Position numbers and translations under genes: made by a program | Assembly: GCA_938038385.1 (NCBI GenBank) | Contig: CALHRD010000110.1 | Span: forward strand, 1 to 64,000 | Direction: 5' to 3' | From: an uncultured Burkholderiales bacterium | GTDB lineage: Bacteria; Pseudomonadota; Gammaproteobacteria; Burkholderiales; Thiobacillaceae | DNA length: 64,000 nt | The notes under the pieces: generated by a model | The model's input: the letters and a program-made list of their open reading frames with translations, nothing else | Told to the model about the DNA's origin: nothing | The model's database searches: none | Shown: positions 19,231-27,755 of the stretch, in pieces | Numbering within the stretch: position 1 is the first letter of the stretch | Layout: the number at the start of each line of letters is the position of its first letter

Positions 19231-19693
19231 GCCGCCAGCGCTCCAACTGATCGCGCACAAGCCGGCAGGCCTCGGGTACTGCGGCCGCCACTTCGGGGCT
19301 GCAGGTCTCGCCCCAGTCGACCTCCTTGGGTTGGATCGCCACCAGCGCGCGCCGGCCTGGCCATCGCCCGGTCAGCTTGGCGATGGACATCAGGTCCGTG
19401 AGTCCGACCTCGTGCACGCTGGCCTTGCGATTGCCGCTGACGAAGGCATCCATCGCCTCACCCACCAGCACGCGCACCGTACCCGGCGGCGCCTGCAGCT
19501 GGGCCGCATCCACGACGATGAGTTGCTCGGCCTCTTCGATGGGGCCGGCCAGGGTGAAGGAGAGGGTGCCGCCATCCAGATAGTCCACCCCGTCCGCCGG
19601 GGGTGCGCTCTCCCAGAGCGCGCGTATGACATGAATGCCCACCCCCTCGTCCTTGAGTAAGGTGTTGCCTATGCCCAGCACCAAGGTCTTCAT
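19220..19693 (-). CDS. hynD: Hydrogenase maturation endopeptidase HynD/HupD
   Basis: A 157-residue HupD/HyaD family protease that trims the C-terminal tail of the large subunit. Seen are LGIGNTLLKDEGVG at residues 6-19 with the nickel-sensing E16, D62 in IVVDAAQ, and H94 in SVHEVGL, i.e. all three metal-binding positions. Its target is presumably the 18-residue tail of HynL encoded downstream. First gene of the minus-strand train; it diverges from hypC, with about 135 bp between the starts. Confidence 0.93.
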   Translation of the reverse strand: MKTLVLGIGNTLLKDEGVGIHVIRALWESAPPADGVDYLDGGTLSFTLAGPIEEAEQLIVVDAAQLQAPPGTVRVLVGEAMDAFVSGNRKASVHEVGLTDLMSIAKLTGRWPGRRALVAIQPKEVDWGETCSPEVAAAVPEACRLVRDQLERWRHGA

Positions 19694-19828
19694 GCGCTAC
19701 AACCTAGCAGGCGGCAGACAAATGGCAACCCCGCGCCGCGTGAGGCCGATCAAGGTGGCAAGCGGCGCGACGCAGGCGGGTAGCGAACCCTGCGCTATAC
19801 TGGATGCGTACCAACCCCCACCTTGCCC

Positions 19829-20098
19829 ATGTGTCTGAGCATCCCCATGTGCGTCGAAGCGGTCACCGGCCTGATGGCACGCTGCCAGGCCCTGGGCATC
19901 GAGCGGCAGGTGTCCCTCATTCTGCTCGAACACGATCCGCCCGCGGTGGGTGACTACGTCATGGTGCATCTGGGACAGGCCATGCAAAAGGTGGCCGAAG
20001 AGGAGGCCCGCCGGGCCTGGCAGCTCTATGCGCAGATCATGGCGGAGTTGGGCACTCCCCTGGCCGGGGAGCCCTTCGCGGCATCGACCGACGATTGA
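19829..20098 (+). CDS. hypC: HypC/HupF family hydrogenase maturation chaperone
   Basis: An 89-residue HypC family protein starting MCLSIPMCV. Cys2, the residue that carries the Fe(CN)2CO unit, is present only if the ATG at 19829 is used, so I chose it over the TTG two codons upstream. The C-terminal AWQLYAQIM helix is normal. Other hyp genes (A, B, D, E, F) are not in this window and must be elsewhere. A TATACT box at about 19796-19801 lies where a promoter -10 could be, but no convincing -35 is seen. Confidence 0.88.
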   Translation: MCLSIPMCVEAVTGLMARCQALGIERQVSLILLEHDPPAVGDYVMVHLGQAMQKVAEEEARRAWQLYAQIMAELGTPLAGEPFAASTDD

Positions 20099-20105
20099 AC
20101 CCGCG

Positions 20106-20414
20106 TCAGTCCAGCGCCGATCGGGCCTGGGCCTGGGCTTCGGCTTGCGCCTGACCCTCGGGGTCGGGGATGGCCTGCACCGCGTCCAGGGCATCCTTGA
20201 GCGTCTCGTCGGGCAGCGAATTGAGACTTTCCGCCAGCATCTCGGCGGCATCGATGGTGTCCTGTTCCTGCGGCAGCGTCTCGGTGTCGAGGTTTGCGAC
20301 CAGGACCGCGGCGGCGCCGGCCACCTGCAGCAGCCTGTGGCGTTCGTTCATGAGCAGTTCCAGTTCCTTGCGCAGCAGGGTGACTTCCTCGTTGTTCAGG
20401 GCTGTTAGGGGCAT
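20106..20414 (-). CDS. Small protein of unknown function
   Basis: A 102-residue acidic, helical protein; not recognised. The first half (NEEVTLLRKELELLMNERHRLLQ) reads like a coiled coil, followed by a hydrophobic AGAAAVLVANL run too short to be a sure membrane segment, and an Ala/Gln-rich tail. An AGAGG ribosome site 7 nt before the ATG at 20414 supports this start over the upstream one. It converges with hypC (7 bp between stops) and diverges from the HD-GYP-like gene. Confidence 0.6.
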   Translation of the reverse strand: MPLTALNNEEVTLLRKELELLMNERHRLLQVAGAAAVLVANLDTETLPQEQDTIDAAEMLAESLNSLPDETLKDALDAVQAIPDPEGQAQAEAQAQARSALD

Positions 20415-20482
20415 GGGTGACCTCTCGGCTGACGCGTTCCAGGTGGAATAATATCCGACGAACCTCTCGGACATAACACCTC

Positions 20483-21565
20483 GTGCTTCTGCGACCCGTC
20501 AGCCTGGATGAATCCGTCCTCGACCAAGCCTTGGCCTGGGACCTCTACACCGCCAGCGGCACCTTGCTGGCCACTGCCGGCACCCGCATCGAGACGCCGG
20601 AGCAGTGGCGCCGGCTCGCTGATCAGCCCCTCTTCCGCAAGCCCGACGGCGTGAACGCGGCGGGCAATCCGGCCAAACGTCTCCAGGAGGTGGCCGCATC
20701 TTTGGCCGCTCTGCTCACGGTCCCGCCCGAAACCGGGCTTGCGGCCTCTGTTCGGACGCAGGCGGCGGAGGTGCTGTCCCTCCATTTCCAGGACGCCGAG
20801 GCCGCCCTGGGGCTGGTCAGGCTGATCCCGCTGCAGGGCATGGCGCTGCGCCACTGTCTGCACAGCGCCCTGGTCGCCTTGGTCATGGGCGAGGCCCTGG
20901 GTTGGCCGGAGCAGCGGCTGCTGTCGCTCGCCTGTGCGGCCCTCACCATGAACCTGTCGGAGATGCAACTGCATGAGCATCTGGCCATGGGCGCACGCGC
21001 CCTGACCGATGCCCAGCGTCAGGCCATCCGGCGACATCCCGTGCGCAGCATGGAGGTCCTCGTCGCGGCAGGGGTGGAGGACCGCGATTGGCTGGCCGCC
21101 GTCCTGGCGCATCACGAGCATCTGGACGGCAGCGGTTATCCCTCCGGGCTCGCCGGTGAGGCGATACCGCTGCCGGCGCGCATCGTGCGGGTGGCCGACT
21201 ACTACTGCGCCAAGATCGGCGGCCGTCACTACCGGCCGCCGCGTTCCCCCGAACAGGCCATGCGCAGCCTGTTCGGCACGGAACGACAGCGACTGGATAT
21301 GCGGCTGGCGGCACATCTGCTGCGCCGGCTGGGACTCTACCCGCCGGGCAGTCTGGTGCGCCTGGCCAACAGGGAGACCGCCGTGGTGACCCGTTATCCG
21401 GGACGCCACAAGGCCCTCAGGCAGGTGGTGAGCTTCCTCGATTATCGCGGCCGGCCACACGAGCGGCCGCAGGTGCGGGACATCGGCCAGCATGCCATCG
21501 TCGGCCTGGCCGAGCCGGATGCCAAGTGGCCGCCCATCGTCTGGGAGCGACTGTGGGGATATTGA
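20483..21565 (+). CDS. Degenerate HD-GYP domain protein
   Basis: A 360-residue protein with an HD-GYP-like domain from about residue 120 to 250. The second half of the signature is intact (AHHEHLDGSGYPSGL, then ARIVRVADYY). The position of the metal-binding HDIGK reads LTMNLSEMQ instead, so the catalytic HD dyad is lost. Cyclic-di-GMP hydrolysis is therefore doubtful; a binding or scaffold role is inferred. A PilZ-like or unknown tail follows (residues 285-360). The start is a GTG with a poor ribosome site. Confidence 0.78.
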   Translation: MLLRPVSLDESVLDQALAWDLYTASGTLLATAGTRIETPEQWRRLADQPLFRKPDGVNAAGNPAKRLQEVAASLAALLTVPPETGLAASVRTQAAEVLSLHFQDAEAALGLVRLIPLQGMALRHCLHSALVALVMGEALGWPEQRLLSLACAALTMNLSEMQLHEHLAMGARALTDAQRQAIRRHPVRSMEVLVAAGVEDRDWLAAVLAHHEHLDGSGYPSGLAGEAIPLPARIVRVADYYCAKIGGRHYRPPRSPEQAMRSLFGTERQRLDMRLAAHLLRRLGLYPPGSLVRLANRETAVVTRYPGRHKALRQVVSFLDYRGRPHERPQVRDIGQHAIVGLAEPDAKWPPIVWERLWGY

Positions 21566-21583
21566 GTCCCGGCCAGCGTAACA

Positions 21584-21700
21584 CCTGAATCGGTGTCGAT
21601 GCCGACGAACGCCGTGTAGGTCGGGTTGCAGGTCGGGCTGTTGGTCGGGCTTCAGCCCGACAACCGACAAAAGCCCGATCCCCTGGATCTTGCGCTCGAT
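21584..21700. repeat. Dispersed palindromic repeat, family B, copy 1
   Basis: This intergenic copy starts CCTGAATCGGTGTCGAT, continues with GTGTAGGTCGGG and ends in the hairpin GTCGGGC-ttca-GCCCGAC (around 21644-21661). A second copy with the same left part lies at 31819-31915. It sits between the convergent ends of the HD-GYP-like gene and tcdA, so it may also stop transcription. Confidence 0.75.
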
Positions 21701-21717
21701 CTGCCCGGATCCGGGAA

Positions 21718-22527
21718 TCATTCCGTTCTTACGCCCAGCAGGCGGTCGAGCACACGTGCGGCGGCCAGCAGGCCGAAGGTGGCCGTCACGCACACCGAGG
21801 AGCCGTAGCCGGCGCAGTTGAGGCCGTGGATACGGCCGTCCTCGGGCCGTTCGTAACAGACACCGCCGTCTGCGCGCGGATAGACCAGCGGCTCGGTGGA
21901 ATGGACACACTCGACACCGAAACGCCGGCCCGGCTCGCGTGGAAAGCCATGCCGACGGCGGAGGTTGGCGCGCAGCTTGGCAAGCAGCGGGTCGTGGCTG
22001 GTCAGGGCGAGATCGCTCACGCGCACCCGCGCGGGATCGGTCCGCCCGCCGGCGCCGCCCACGCACATGAACGGCAGGCGCTGGCGCAGACAATGCACCA
22101 CCAAGGCGGTCTTGGCGCGGGTGTTGTCGATGGCGTCCACCACGTGGTCGTATCGATCAGCCAGCAGCCGTGCCACATTGTCCTCGGTGACGAATTCCTC
22201 CACACCGCGGACCTCGCAGGCCGGATGGATCTCACGGATGCGGCCCGCCATGGCCTGGACCTTGGCCATGCCCAGGCTGGCCTCCAGGGCGTGCACCTGC
22301 CGGTTGATGTTCGACTCCGCCACGTGATCCGGGTCGATCAGGGTGAGGCCCCCGACACCGCTGCGCGCCAGGGCCTCGGCCACCCAGGAACCCACGCCGC
22401 CGACACCGATCACGCACACGCGTGCGCATGCCAGACGCTCCAGGGCGTCGTCGCCATACAGACGGCGCACCCCACCGAAGCGACGCTCGGTGTCCACGGC
22501 ATGTTGGGCGGGATAGAGGTCGGTCAT
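21718..22527 (-). CDS. tcdA: tRNA threonylcarbamoyladenosine dehydratase
   Basis: A 269-residue E1-like enzyme of the TcdA (CsdL/YgdL) family, which cyclises t6A37 of ANN-decoding tRNAs in an ATP-dependent step. Seen are RRLYGDDALERL, the nucleotide motif VIGVGGVGSW, the DPDHVAESNINRQ segment with the ATP-contacting Arg, VVDAIDN and the C-terminal YGSSVCVTATFG. I chose the ATG at 22527 (MTDLYPAQH). A 261-bp region with no recognised gene separates it from the next gene upstream. Confidence 0.92.
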   Translation of the reverse strand: MTDLYPAQHAVDTERRFGGVRRLYGDDALERLACARVCVIGVGGVGSWVAEALARSGVGGLTLIDPDHVAESNINRQVHALEASLGMAKVQAMAGRIREIHPACEVRGVEEFVTEDNVARLLADRYDHVVDAIDNTRAKTALVVHCLRQRLPFMCVGGAGGRTDPARVRVSDLALTSHDPLLAKLRANLRRRHGFPREPGRRFGVECVHSTEPLVYPRADGGVCYERPEDGRIHGLNCAGYGSSVCVTATFGLLAAARVLDRLLGVRTE

Positions 22528-22788
22528 GGTCTGGCCGGGGCGTGAGGGGGTGGGATATGGTGCATGCCGAGCCGAGGCCCGTCCAGACAACAGGTTGACA
22601 AGGACAGAGGTCAGGCCGACAAAACATGCAGAGACGATTCAGGGATGATCCCAGATCTTCCATTAGACCGGCCCGTGCCTGCGATCGGGTCACCCGAAGT
22701 GCCGGCGATGTGGGCCCCCTATGCGGCTGGCAGTCACAGACTTGCCGCACCGCAGCGACCAATACCGGATGCATGACTGGATTGTCGG

Positions 22789-23229
22789 TCACCGGCCGCG
22801 CAACTCCATGCGTCGCATGGGCATGGCGTCGATGCGCCGAAATACCCTGTCGAGGTCGGCCTCGGTCAAGCCGGAGCGCAGCTTCTCGCCACCGTCCATG
22901 CCGATCAGGATGAGCAAGGCCTGGCTGGGTTCGACGTCAAAGCGGTGCCACAAGTACTCGTCGGCAACAGTCGACACGGCTGGATGGTCGGACGTTGGTC
23001 TGCTTTCGCGCACCACGCGATAGACCGCAACCAGCCTGTCATCCAGGTCCCGTGAGCGCTCCGCCAGCTCGCGCATCAGGCGTGTGTGATGTGGATCATC
23101 GACCGACGGCGTGAAGACCAACAAGACGCGTTGATGCCACAGATGTTGACTGAGATCGGCGGCAGACACGAGGCCTGTCATGGCCCCAGCCATGACGAGC
23201 ATCGCGAGCAGGCGAGGGATATCTTTCAT
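22789..23229 (-). CDS. Exported DUF4174 family protein
   Basis: A 146-residue protein with a signal peptide (MKDIPRLLAMLVMAGAMTG, cleavage near SAADL). The mature part has a thioredoxin-like outline: WHQRVLLVFTPSVDD as first strand, a helix with RLMRELAERSRDL, then LLILIGMDGGEKLR. No CxxC is present. This fits DUF4174, whose function is unknown. The ATG at 23229 was chosen because it begins the signal peptide. It lies about 80 bp downstream of the PDZ protein gene on the same strand. Confidence 0.75.
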   Translation of the reverse strand: MKDIPRLLAMLVMAGAMTGLVSAADLSQHLWHQRVLLVFTPSVDDPHHTRLMRELAERSRDLDDRLVAVYRVVRESRPTSDHPAVSTVADEYLWHRFDVEPSQALLILIGMDGGEKLRSGLTEADLDRVFRRIDAMPMRRMELRGR

Positions 23230-23311
23230 GCAAGCATCCATAGACACTGAGGGCATGTCAGCCGGGAGACGGTGAACACACACCCCCCGGCCGGCGGAGA
23301 ACTGGACCCGC

Positions 23312-23872
23312 TCAGGTCTGACGTCCCATTTTTCTGTACTCGTTGGGCAGTTCCTGCTTGACCGGGGCGACGACTTGCTGGGGGGTGACATTGAGAGTGA
23401 TGGTCTCTTTGTCGCGCAGCAGCTTGATCTCTACGGCCTTCCCCGTTTCGGCCCGATTGACCAGCCAGCGCAGGCGCTCGCCCGAAAAGACCGGCTTGCC
23501 GTCGAACTCGATGATGAGATCGCCGGAGCGGATACCCGCCTGCGCCGCGGCGCTGTCCGACTGCACCTTGCTGACCAGGATGGCATAGCCCAGTCCTCGT
23601 TCGTCCAGGGCGGCATTGGGCAGGCTGCTGACCATGACGCCCAGGGTCTTGGCGGGAGCTCTGGCCACGCCAGAGTTCATGTAGGGACAGCTTGAGGACA
23701 TACCTTGCATATCGTGCGGATGCCCGTGGCCATAGCCGTGATGAGCGTGGAAAGACTGGACCGGATGCACGTATGCATGACCGCTGCCCGCGACTGCAGG
23801 GGCGGCGAGGACCATGGTCAGGGCCAGGGTGGCGAGGGTGCGGCTGCGCATCGTGCGAGACTGGGTGTGCAT
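23312..23872 (-). CDS. Exported His-rich PDZ-domain protein
   Basis: A 186-residue exported protein: signal peptide to about residue 30 (AAPAVAG), then a His/Met-rich stretch (HAHHGYGHGHPHDMQGM) that could bind metal, then a PDZ domain (LGYAILVSKVQSDSAAAQAG, IRSGDLIIEFDGKPV). There is no protease domain, so it is a PDZ-only periplasmic protein. Three ATGs stand in a row; the third (23872) is 6 nt from an AAGGAG site and is preferred. Metal binding is inferred from composition only. Confidence 0.82.
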   Translation of the reverse strand: MHTQSRTMRSRTLATLALTMVLAAPAVAGSGHAYVHPVQSFHAHHGYGHGHPHDMQGMSSSCPYMNSGVARAPAKTLGVMVSSLPNAALDERGLGYAILVSKVQSDSAAAQAGIRSGDLIIEFDGKPVFSGERLRWLVNRAETGKAVEIKLLRDKETITLNVTPQQVVAPVKQELPNEYRKMGRQT

Positions 23873-24054
23873 CATCATCTCCTTCTCGGGTTGGCTGGAC
23901 AAAAAGACTGTAACCTGCAAGCTTTGGTCTGATCAGATTCAGAATCGTTCCACGCGCCGATCGTCACAGGGCTTGAAACCGCATGCATCTTTAGGCTTTA
24001 ACAAATAATTCACGCTCCATGGCGGAGTTTGTACGAACTCGAGCGTTTTTATTT

Positions 24055-24065
24055 TGTCCAGGACA
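24055..24065. promoter_or_regulatory. Palindrome TGTCCAGGACA upstream of fasciclin gene
   Basis: A perfect 11-bp palindrome in an AT-rich context (TTTTGTCCAGGACATA), about 60 bp before the fasciclin start. Very similar sites lie at 27167-27177 and 27756-27768, upstream of other genes of the same island. It may be an operator; the regulator is not identified. Confidence 0.4.
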
Positions 24066-24123
24066 TAGCCTGGACGCCATGCTCGGCTACAGGCCCCCAC
24101 CCACTGTACAAGGAGTCAGAGAA

Positions 24124-24663
24124 ATGAATCGCAAGACCTTCAAGGCCACCCTCATCACCACCTTGTCCGCGACGCTGCTGGCCGTCACGCCTGCCATCTC
24201 CATGGCCGGCATGGGCTACGGCACTGCATACGGCACCGCCCATGGCGAGAAACCCGCCAGCCGGGCAGACATCGTCGATACCGCCATCAGTGCCGGCCAG
24301 TTCAACACCCTGGCCAAAGCGCTGACCGTCGCAGGACTGGTCGACACCCTCAAGGGCGCGGGCCCGTTCACCGTGTTCGCCCCGACTGACGCCGCCTTCG
24401 CCAAGATCCCAGCGGACAAACTCAACGCCTTGCTGGCCGACAAGGCCGCCTTGACCAAAGTACTGACCTACCACGTGGTGCCCGGTCGAATCCTGGCCAG
24501 GGATGTAAAGAGTGGGGAGGTCAAGACCGCACAGGGCCAGGCCATCACCATCAAGGCGGGCAAGACCGGCGTCATGGTCAACGATGCCCGCGTGGTGCAG
24601 ACCGACGTGATGGCCTCCAACGGCGTCATTCACGTCATCGACACGGTGATCCTGCCCAACTGA
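24124..24663 (+). CDS. Exported fasciclin (FAS1) domain protein
   Basis: A 179-residue protein with a signal peptide (hydrophobic core [16 protein letters not shown]) and one FAS1 domain. The two conserved family boxes are present: [17 protein letters not shown] (H1) and [11 protein letters not shown], with the closing [13 protein letters not shown] (H2). FAS1 proteins act in adhesion or stress at the cell surface; the exact role here is unknown. AAGGAG lies 8 nt before the ATG, which fixes the start. A palindromic site lies about 60 bp upstream. Confidence 0.92.
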   Translation: MNRKTFKATLITTLSATLLAVTPAISMAGMGYGTAYGTAHGEKPASRADIVDTAISAGQFNTLAKALTVAGLVDTLKGAGPFTVFAPTDAAFAKIPADKLNALLADKAALTKVLTYHVVPGRILARDVKSGEVKTAQGQAITIKAGKTGVMVNDARVVQTDVMASNGVIHVIDTVILPN

Positions 24664-24857
24664 CATGCGCACTCCGCCCCGGCACAGACAGCCGTAGTTA
24701 CGGGCACATGGCGCGCACCGGCAGAGCGGTTCATAACCCAGTGCGCGCCGCACTGCCGACCACCCTGTCCAACCGCATTGCATTCAGACACAATCGGCGC
24801 TGCCGCAATCAAATTACTGGCGCCACCTACCTCGGGTTGAGCGCATGACCAGCGTCC

Positions 24858-25286
24858 ATGGATCAACTCGCCTACATCAGTTTGGCCACACCGGGTCTGA
24901 GCGAGGAAGATATCCGGTGCATCGTCGAGCAATCACGTCACAACAACCCTAAGCAACGCATCACCGGCCACCTGCAATGCTGCAGCGGCCATTTTTTCCA
25001 GGTCCTCGAGGGACCGGCGGCAGCCCTGGATGAGCTGCTGAGCCGCCTGCGCCAGGATCCGCGTCATTCCGACCTGCGTCTGCTTTTCCGGCACGAGCTG
25101 AAAGGACGCGAATTCGCCAACTGGAGCATGGGGTTCGGACCCTGCAGTCAGGATACCTTGTCGGCGGACATGAACCGCCGCTTCCAGGCCCTGATTACGG
25201 CGGGCACGGCCAGCCCGCAGCGCGTGCTGGCCCTGTTCTATGCACTGATGGCGCGTTCGGCGGACGCATCGGACGAACTCCCTTGA
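24858..25286 (+). CDS. BLUF-domain blue-light sensor
   Basis: A 142-residue protein that is essentially one BLUF domain (about residues 3-95) plus a short helical tail. The flavin-site residues are in place: Tyr6 in LAYISLA, Asn30 before RITGHL, Gln48 in FFQVLEG and Trp89 in NWSMGF. BLUF proteins bind FAD and sense blue light through the Tyr-Gln hydrogen bond. No output domain is attached, so it must signal by protein contact. It converges with the photolyase-like gene. Confidence 0.93.
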   Translation: MDQLAYISLATPGLSEEDIRCIVEQSRHNNPKQRITGHLQCCSGHFFQVLEGPAAALDELLSRLRQDPRHSDLRLLFRHELKGREFANWSMGFGPCSQDTLSADMNRRFQALITAGTASPQRVLALFYALMARSADASDELP

Positions 25287-25326
25287 GCGTCGGCGGCGGG
25301 AACAAACAGCGGCTTCATGCTGCCCG

Positions 25327-26526
25327 TCAGGTGCACAGCGCCGGGTTCTGACGGCACTGGCTCTTGAGCCAGGCGCTGTAGGAAGGCTTGCAGTCTTCCA
25401 GTTCCGGCAGTGCGGTAGGCTGCGGGGCCAGACAGCCACCGACGGCGAGGACCAGACCCTCGCGATAGCCGGGGTTCAGGGTCAGCACCGCGAGCAGCCG
25501 CTCAGTCGGGGCTAGGCCGGTGGCAATCGCGGCCAAGTCGCCCCAATGAATCCCGTCGCAGACGCACCCCATGCGTCCCAGCACGAAGGCCCACCGGCGG
25601 GCAGACCAGGGAAAGCGCCGATGGAATCCTGCGTCCAGGATACCCACCTGCCTGAGCTCGGGCACCCGGCCTTCCAGGGACCAGGGGTGGATGATGGCCG
25701 TCCACCTTTCCTGCCCCACCGGCGCTGCCTGCATCCGCTGCCAGGCGGGTGGTCGGTCGAGCAGGGGCGGCTCCTCGACCGGCACCGGCCGACGACCCTC
25801 CGGTCCGACGTCAGCACCGTTGCGGGCGATACGCGCCAGCTCGGCATAGCTCCGATCGATGGCCGTGCCGTGACTGTCGAGCTCCGGCGCGTAGCGGGCC
25901 ACATTGTCGGCATTGAACAGATAGGGCTTGCGGCTGAAGGTGCCGGCAACCCACTGCCAGGACAGGTGATTGCTGGCCAGGTCGCCATCCAACAGATGGC
26001 CATACATCCAGTCGGCGCCAGCGCGCCAGTGCACCTTGCGCAGGTGCACCACATAGCTGGCCAGCCACATGCGCTGATGGTTGTGCAGCCAGCCGGTCCC
26101 GTAGAGGCGACGCACCGTGGCGTCGATCGCCGGCACGCCGCTGGCGGCCTGACGGATGTCCTCGGGCAGCCGGTCGGCATAGCGCACCCCAGGCAGTCCC
26201 GGCCCGAGGTCGTGCAGGATGGCCTCACCGCGGTGATACCAGACGTGATGGTAAAACTCCCGCCATGCCAACTCGCCGAGCAGCTTGTCCCTGAGGCTCA
26301 ACCCCAGCCGGCGACGCCACAGGTCGAACAGCTCATCCGCCGGCAGCAGACCATGCGTGATATAGGGGGACAGGGCGGTGACGGCCCCGTCGAGGTGATT
26401 GCGGGTACGCGCGTAGTGGGCCGGATCGGCGCACAGGGCCCGCCGCAGGGCGGCAAAACGGCTGGGCGGAAAGTCCGCCTGCGTCGTGCGGCCAGGTGAC
26501 GACAACGGGCGTGTGAAGGCATCCAT
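25327..26526 (-). CDS. Photolyase/cryptochrome-like FAD-binding protein lacking the N-terminal antenna domain
   Basis: A 399-residue flavoprotein. Residues about 15-235 match the FAD-binding half of DNA photolyases: LSPYITHGLL, ELAWREFYHHV, the GTGWLHNHQRMWLA core and NHLSWQWVAGTFSRKPYLFN. The usual N-terminal alpha/beta antenna domain is absent. Instead about 150 residues follow at the C-terminus (from about 250) with an unfamiliar fold (ERWTAIIHPWSLEGRVPEL, RRWAFVLGRMG). DNA repair versus light signalling cannot be decided. The ATG at 26526 has a GGAGAGG ribosome site; it is 12 bp after the DUF3429 gene. Confidence 0.8.
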   Translation of the reverse strand: MDAFTRPLSSPGRTTQADFPPSRFAALRRALCADPAHYARTRNHLDGAVTALSPYITHGLLPADELFDLWRRRLGLSLRDKLLGELAWREFYHHVWYHRGEAILHDLGPGLPGVRYADRLPEDIRQAASGVPAIDATVRRLYGTGWLHNHQRMWLASYVVHLRKVHWRAGADWMYGHLLDGDLASNHLSWQWVAGTFSRKPYLFNADNVARYAPELDSHGTAIDRSYAELARIARNGADVGPEGRRPVPVEEPPLLDRPPAWQRMQAAPVGQERWTAIIHPWSLEGRVPELRQVGILDAGFHRRFPWSARRWAFVLGRMGCVCDGIHWGDLAAIATGLAPTERLLAVLTLNPGYREGLVLAVGGCLAPQPTALPELEDCKPSYSAWLKSQCRQNPALCT

Positions 26527-26538
26527 GAGCACCTCTCC

Positions 26539-26991
26539 TCAGATCAGGCGCGGCCAGGCCGCGAGCAGAGACAGGCTGGCGACACTGGTCAGGGCCAGGC
26601 GCAGGGGCAGAAACCAGGCGGGAAGGTTGATTTCACCGGCGAGACGGCGGTCCTGGGCGTAATGTCCCCAGAGACCCGCGTGCAAGACGGCCACCGCCCA
26701 TGCCGGCGGCAGCAGCAGCGCCAGCCAGGCGAGCAGGGCCGGCACCACGCTGCCCACGTAGAGCCTGCCGCTGCGCGTGTCTCGTGCGACTTGGGTGGAC
26801 ATGGCGATACCCCAATGCAGGGCACCGACGAAGGACAGGATGACGGCGGCGTAGGCCAGGAGCGCCTGGGCCGTCCAGGTCTGGTGACTGCCGGGGACCC
26901 AGATCAGAACCGCCAGGGTCACGAAGGGCAGGACTCCGGTCGCACCGAGCCACCGGGGGATAACCGGAACGGGACAGGCTGAAGGGGACAT
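26539..26991 (-). CDS. DUF3429 membrane protein
   Basis: A 150-residue membrane protein with four to five hydrophobic helices (VLPFVTLAVLIWVPG, ALLAYAAVILSFVGALHWG, VVPALLAWLALLLP, AVLHAGLWG). The LSFVGALHWGIAM segment and the LYVGSVVPALLAW helix fit DUF3429. Members often neighbour photolyase genes, as here, but the function is unknown. It is the first gene of a likely two-gene operon with the photolyase-like gene and diverges from the gene at 27244. Confidence 0.8.
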   Translation of the reverse strand: MSPSACPVPVIPRWLGATGVLPFVTLAVLIWVPGSHQTWTAQALLAYAAVILSFVGALHWGIAMSTQVARDTRSGRLYVGSVVPALLAWLALLLPPAWAVAVLHAGLWGHYAQDRRLAGEINLPAWFLPLRLALTSVASLSLLAAWPRLI

Positions 26992-27134
26992 GGTCTCTCC
27001 GTCATCGGGACAGGGTCGTGGTTGCTGATGACCTTCGGGCCGGTCTCCGGTTTCACCCCTGCACGGCCAGGAATGCGGGTACCCCGTCGGCCCCCTGAAA
27101 ACAGGGGCATCGCTGGCTGATTGAATCTTTTTAT

Positions 27135-27178
27135 AAGCAAAAAATTTGCTTGCATGGTCTCAGTTTTGTCCTAGACAT
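27135..27178. promoter_or_regulatory. AT-rich divergent control region with two inverted repeats
   Basis: Between the divergent DUF3429 and 27244 genes lie an inverted repeat AAGCAAA-aaa-TTTGCTT (27135-27151) and the site TTTTGTCCTAGACATA (27164-27179; palindromic arms TGTC/GACA). The second resembles sites at 24055 and 27756. The local base composition is much lower in GC than the surroundings, as expected for a promoter region. Confidence 0.4.
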
Positions 27179-27243
27179 ACTACATACGTCAGACATCGCT
27201 GACGTATTCCACGACACCTGTTTGACCACGAGAGGAGCAGACC

Positions 27244-27657
27244 ATGCAAAGCGTACACATCCATCACACCGGCACCGAACTGGACTTCACCGAGGCCAGC
27301 CGGCTGGCTCTGGCCGCGGCCAGGGAAAACCGCATGCTGGAGCCGACCATCGTCTCCTGGCACCAGCGCGGCAGCGACCGCATGTCGCCGAGCTACGATG
27401 GCGCCGACCCCGATTCGTGGTGGGCCAAATACGGCGAGGGCAACGGCGGTCGCCTGGGGGTGAACATTGGCGATGCGTTCGATTTCGTCATCATGGACAG
27501 CCGCGGCTTCGAGTCCGTAGACCAATTGCCGGTGCGCAACCTCACCGACGAGGAAGGCAACGAATACATCTGCATCGCAGCCATGCTGGGCGAGGGCTGC
27601 GCGCCGATCGACAAGGCCTGCATCCCGATCGACGAATGGGCAGCCAACCAGTACTGA
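27244..27657 (+). CDS. Conserved small protein, AF1514/DUF5619-like
   Basis: A 137-residue soluble acidic protein. It starts MQSVHIHHTGTELDFTEA and has a conserved-looking core (SWHQRGSDRMSPSYDG, WWAKYGEGNGGRLGVNIG) and a Cys-containing C-terminal part (GEGCAPIDKACIP). The layout resembles the AF1514 family of unknown function, a tentative call from memory of the family pattern. AGAGGAG lies about 6 nt before the ATG. A strong intrinsic terminator follows, so it is a single-gene unit. Confidence 0.6.
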   Translation: MQSVHIHHTGTELDFTEASRLALAAARENRMLEPTIVSWHQRGSDRMSPSYDGADPDSWWAKYGEGNGGRLGVNIGDAFDFVIMDSRGFESVDQLPVRNLTDEEGNEYICIAAMLGEGCAPIDKACIPIDEWAANQY

Positions 27658-27685
27658 TCGCACCGATCCTTACGCACCCTTGGCA

Positions 27686-27712
27686 GGCCCGCCGAACGGC
27701 GGGCCGTTTTTT
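27686..27712 (+). terminator. Rho-independent terminator
   Basis: A GC stem GGCCCGCC paired with GGCGGGCC over a GAAC loop is followed by a run of six T (27707-27712). It lies 29 bp after the stop of the 137-residue protein gene and is the clearest intrinsic terminator in the window. Confidence 0.9.
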
Positions 27713-27755
27713 GGCTTTGCCGCGACTGCGGGAACCCCGGTATGATTCGTCTGTC

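Noticed and set aside
22528-22788. Possible small gene or RNA between tcdA and the DUF4174 gene
   Set aside because: Open frames here show no start with a ribosome site and no recognisable protein; no stable hairpin with T-tract was seen.
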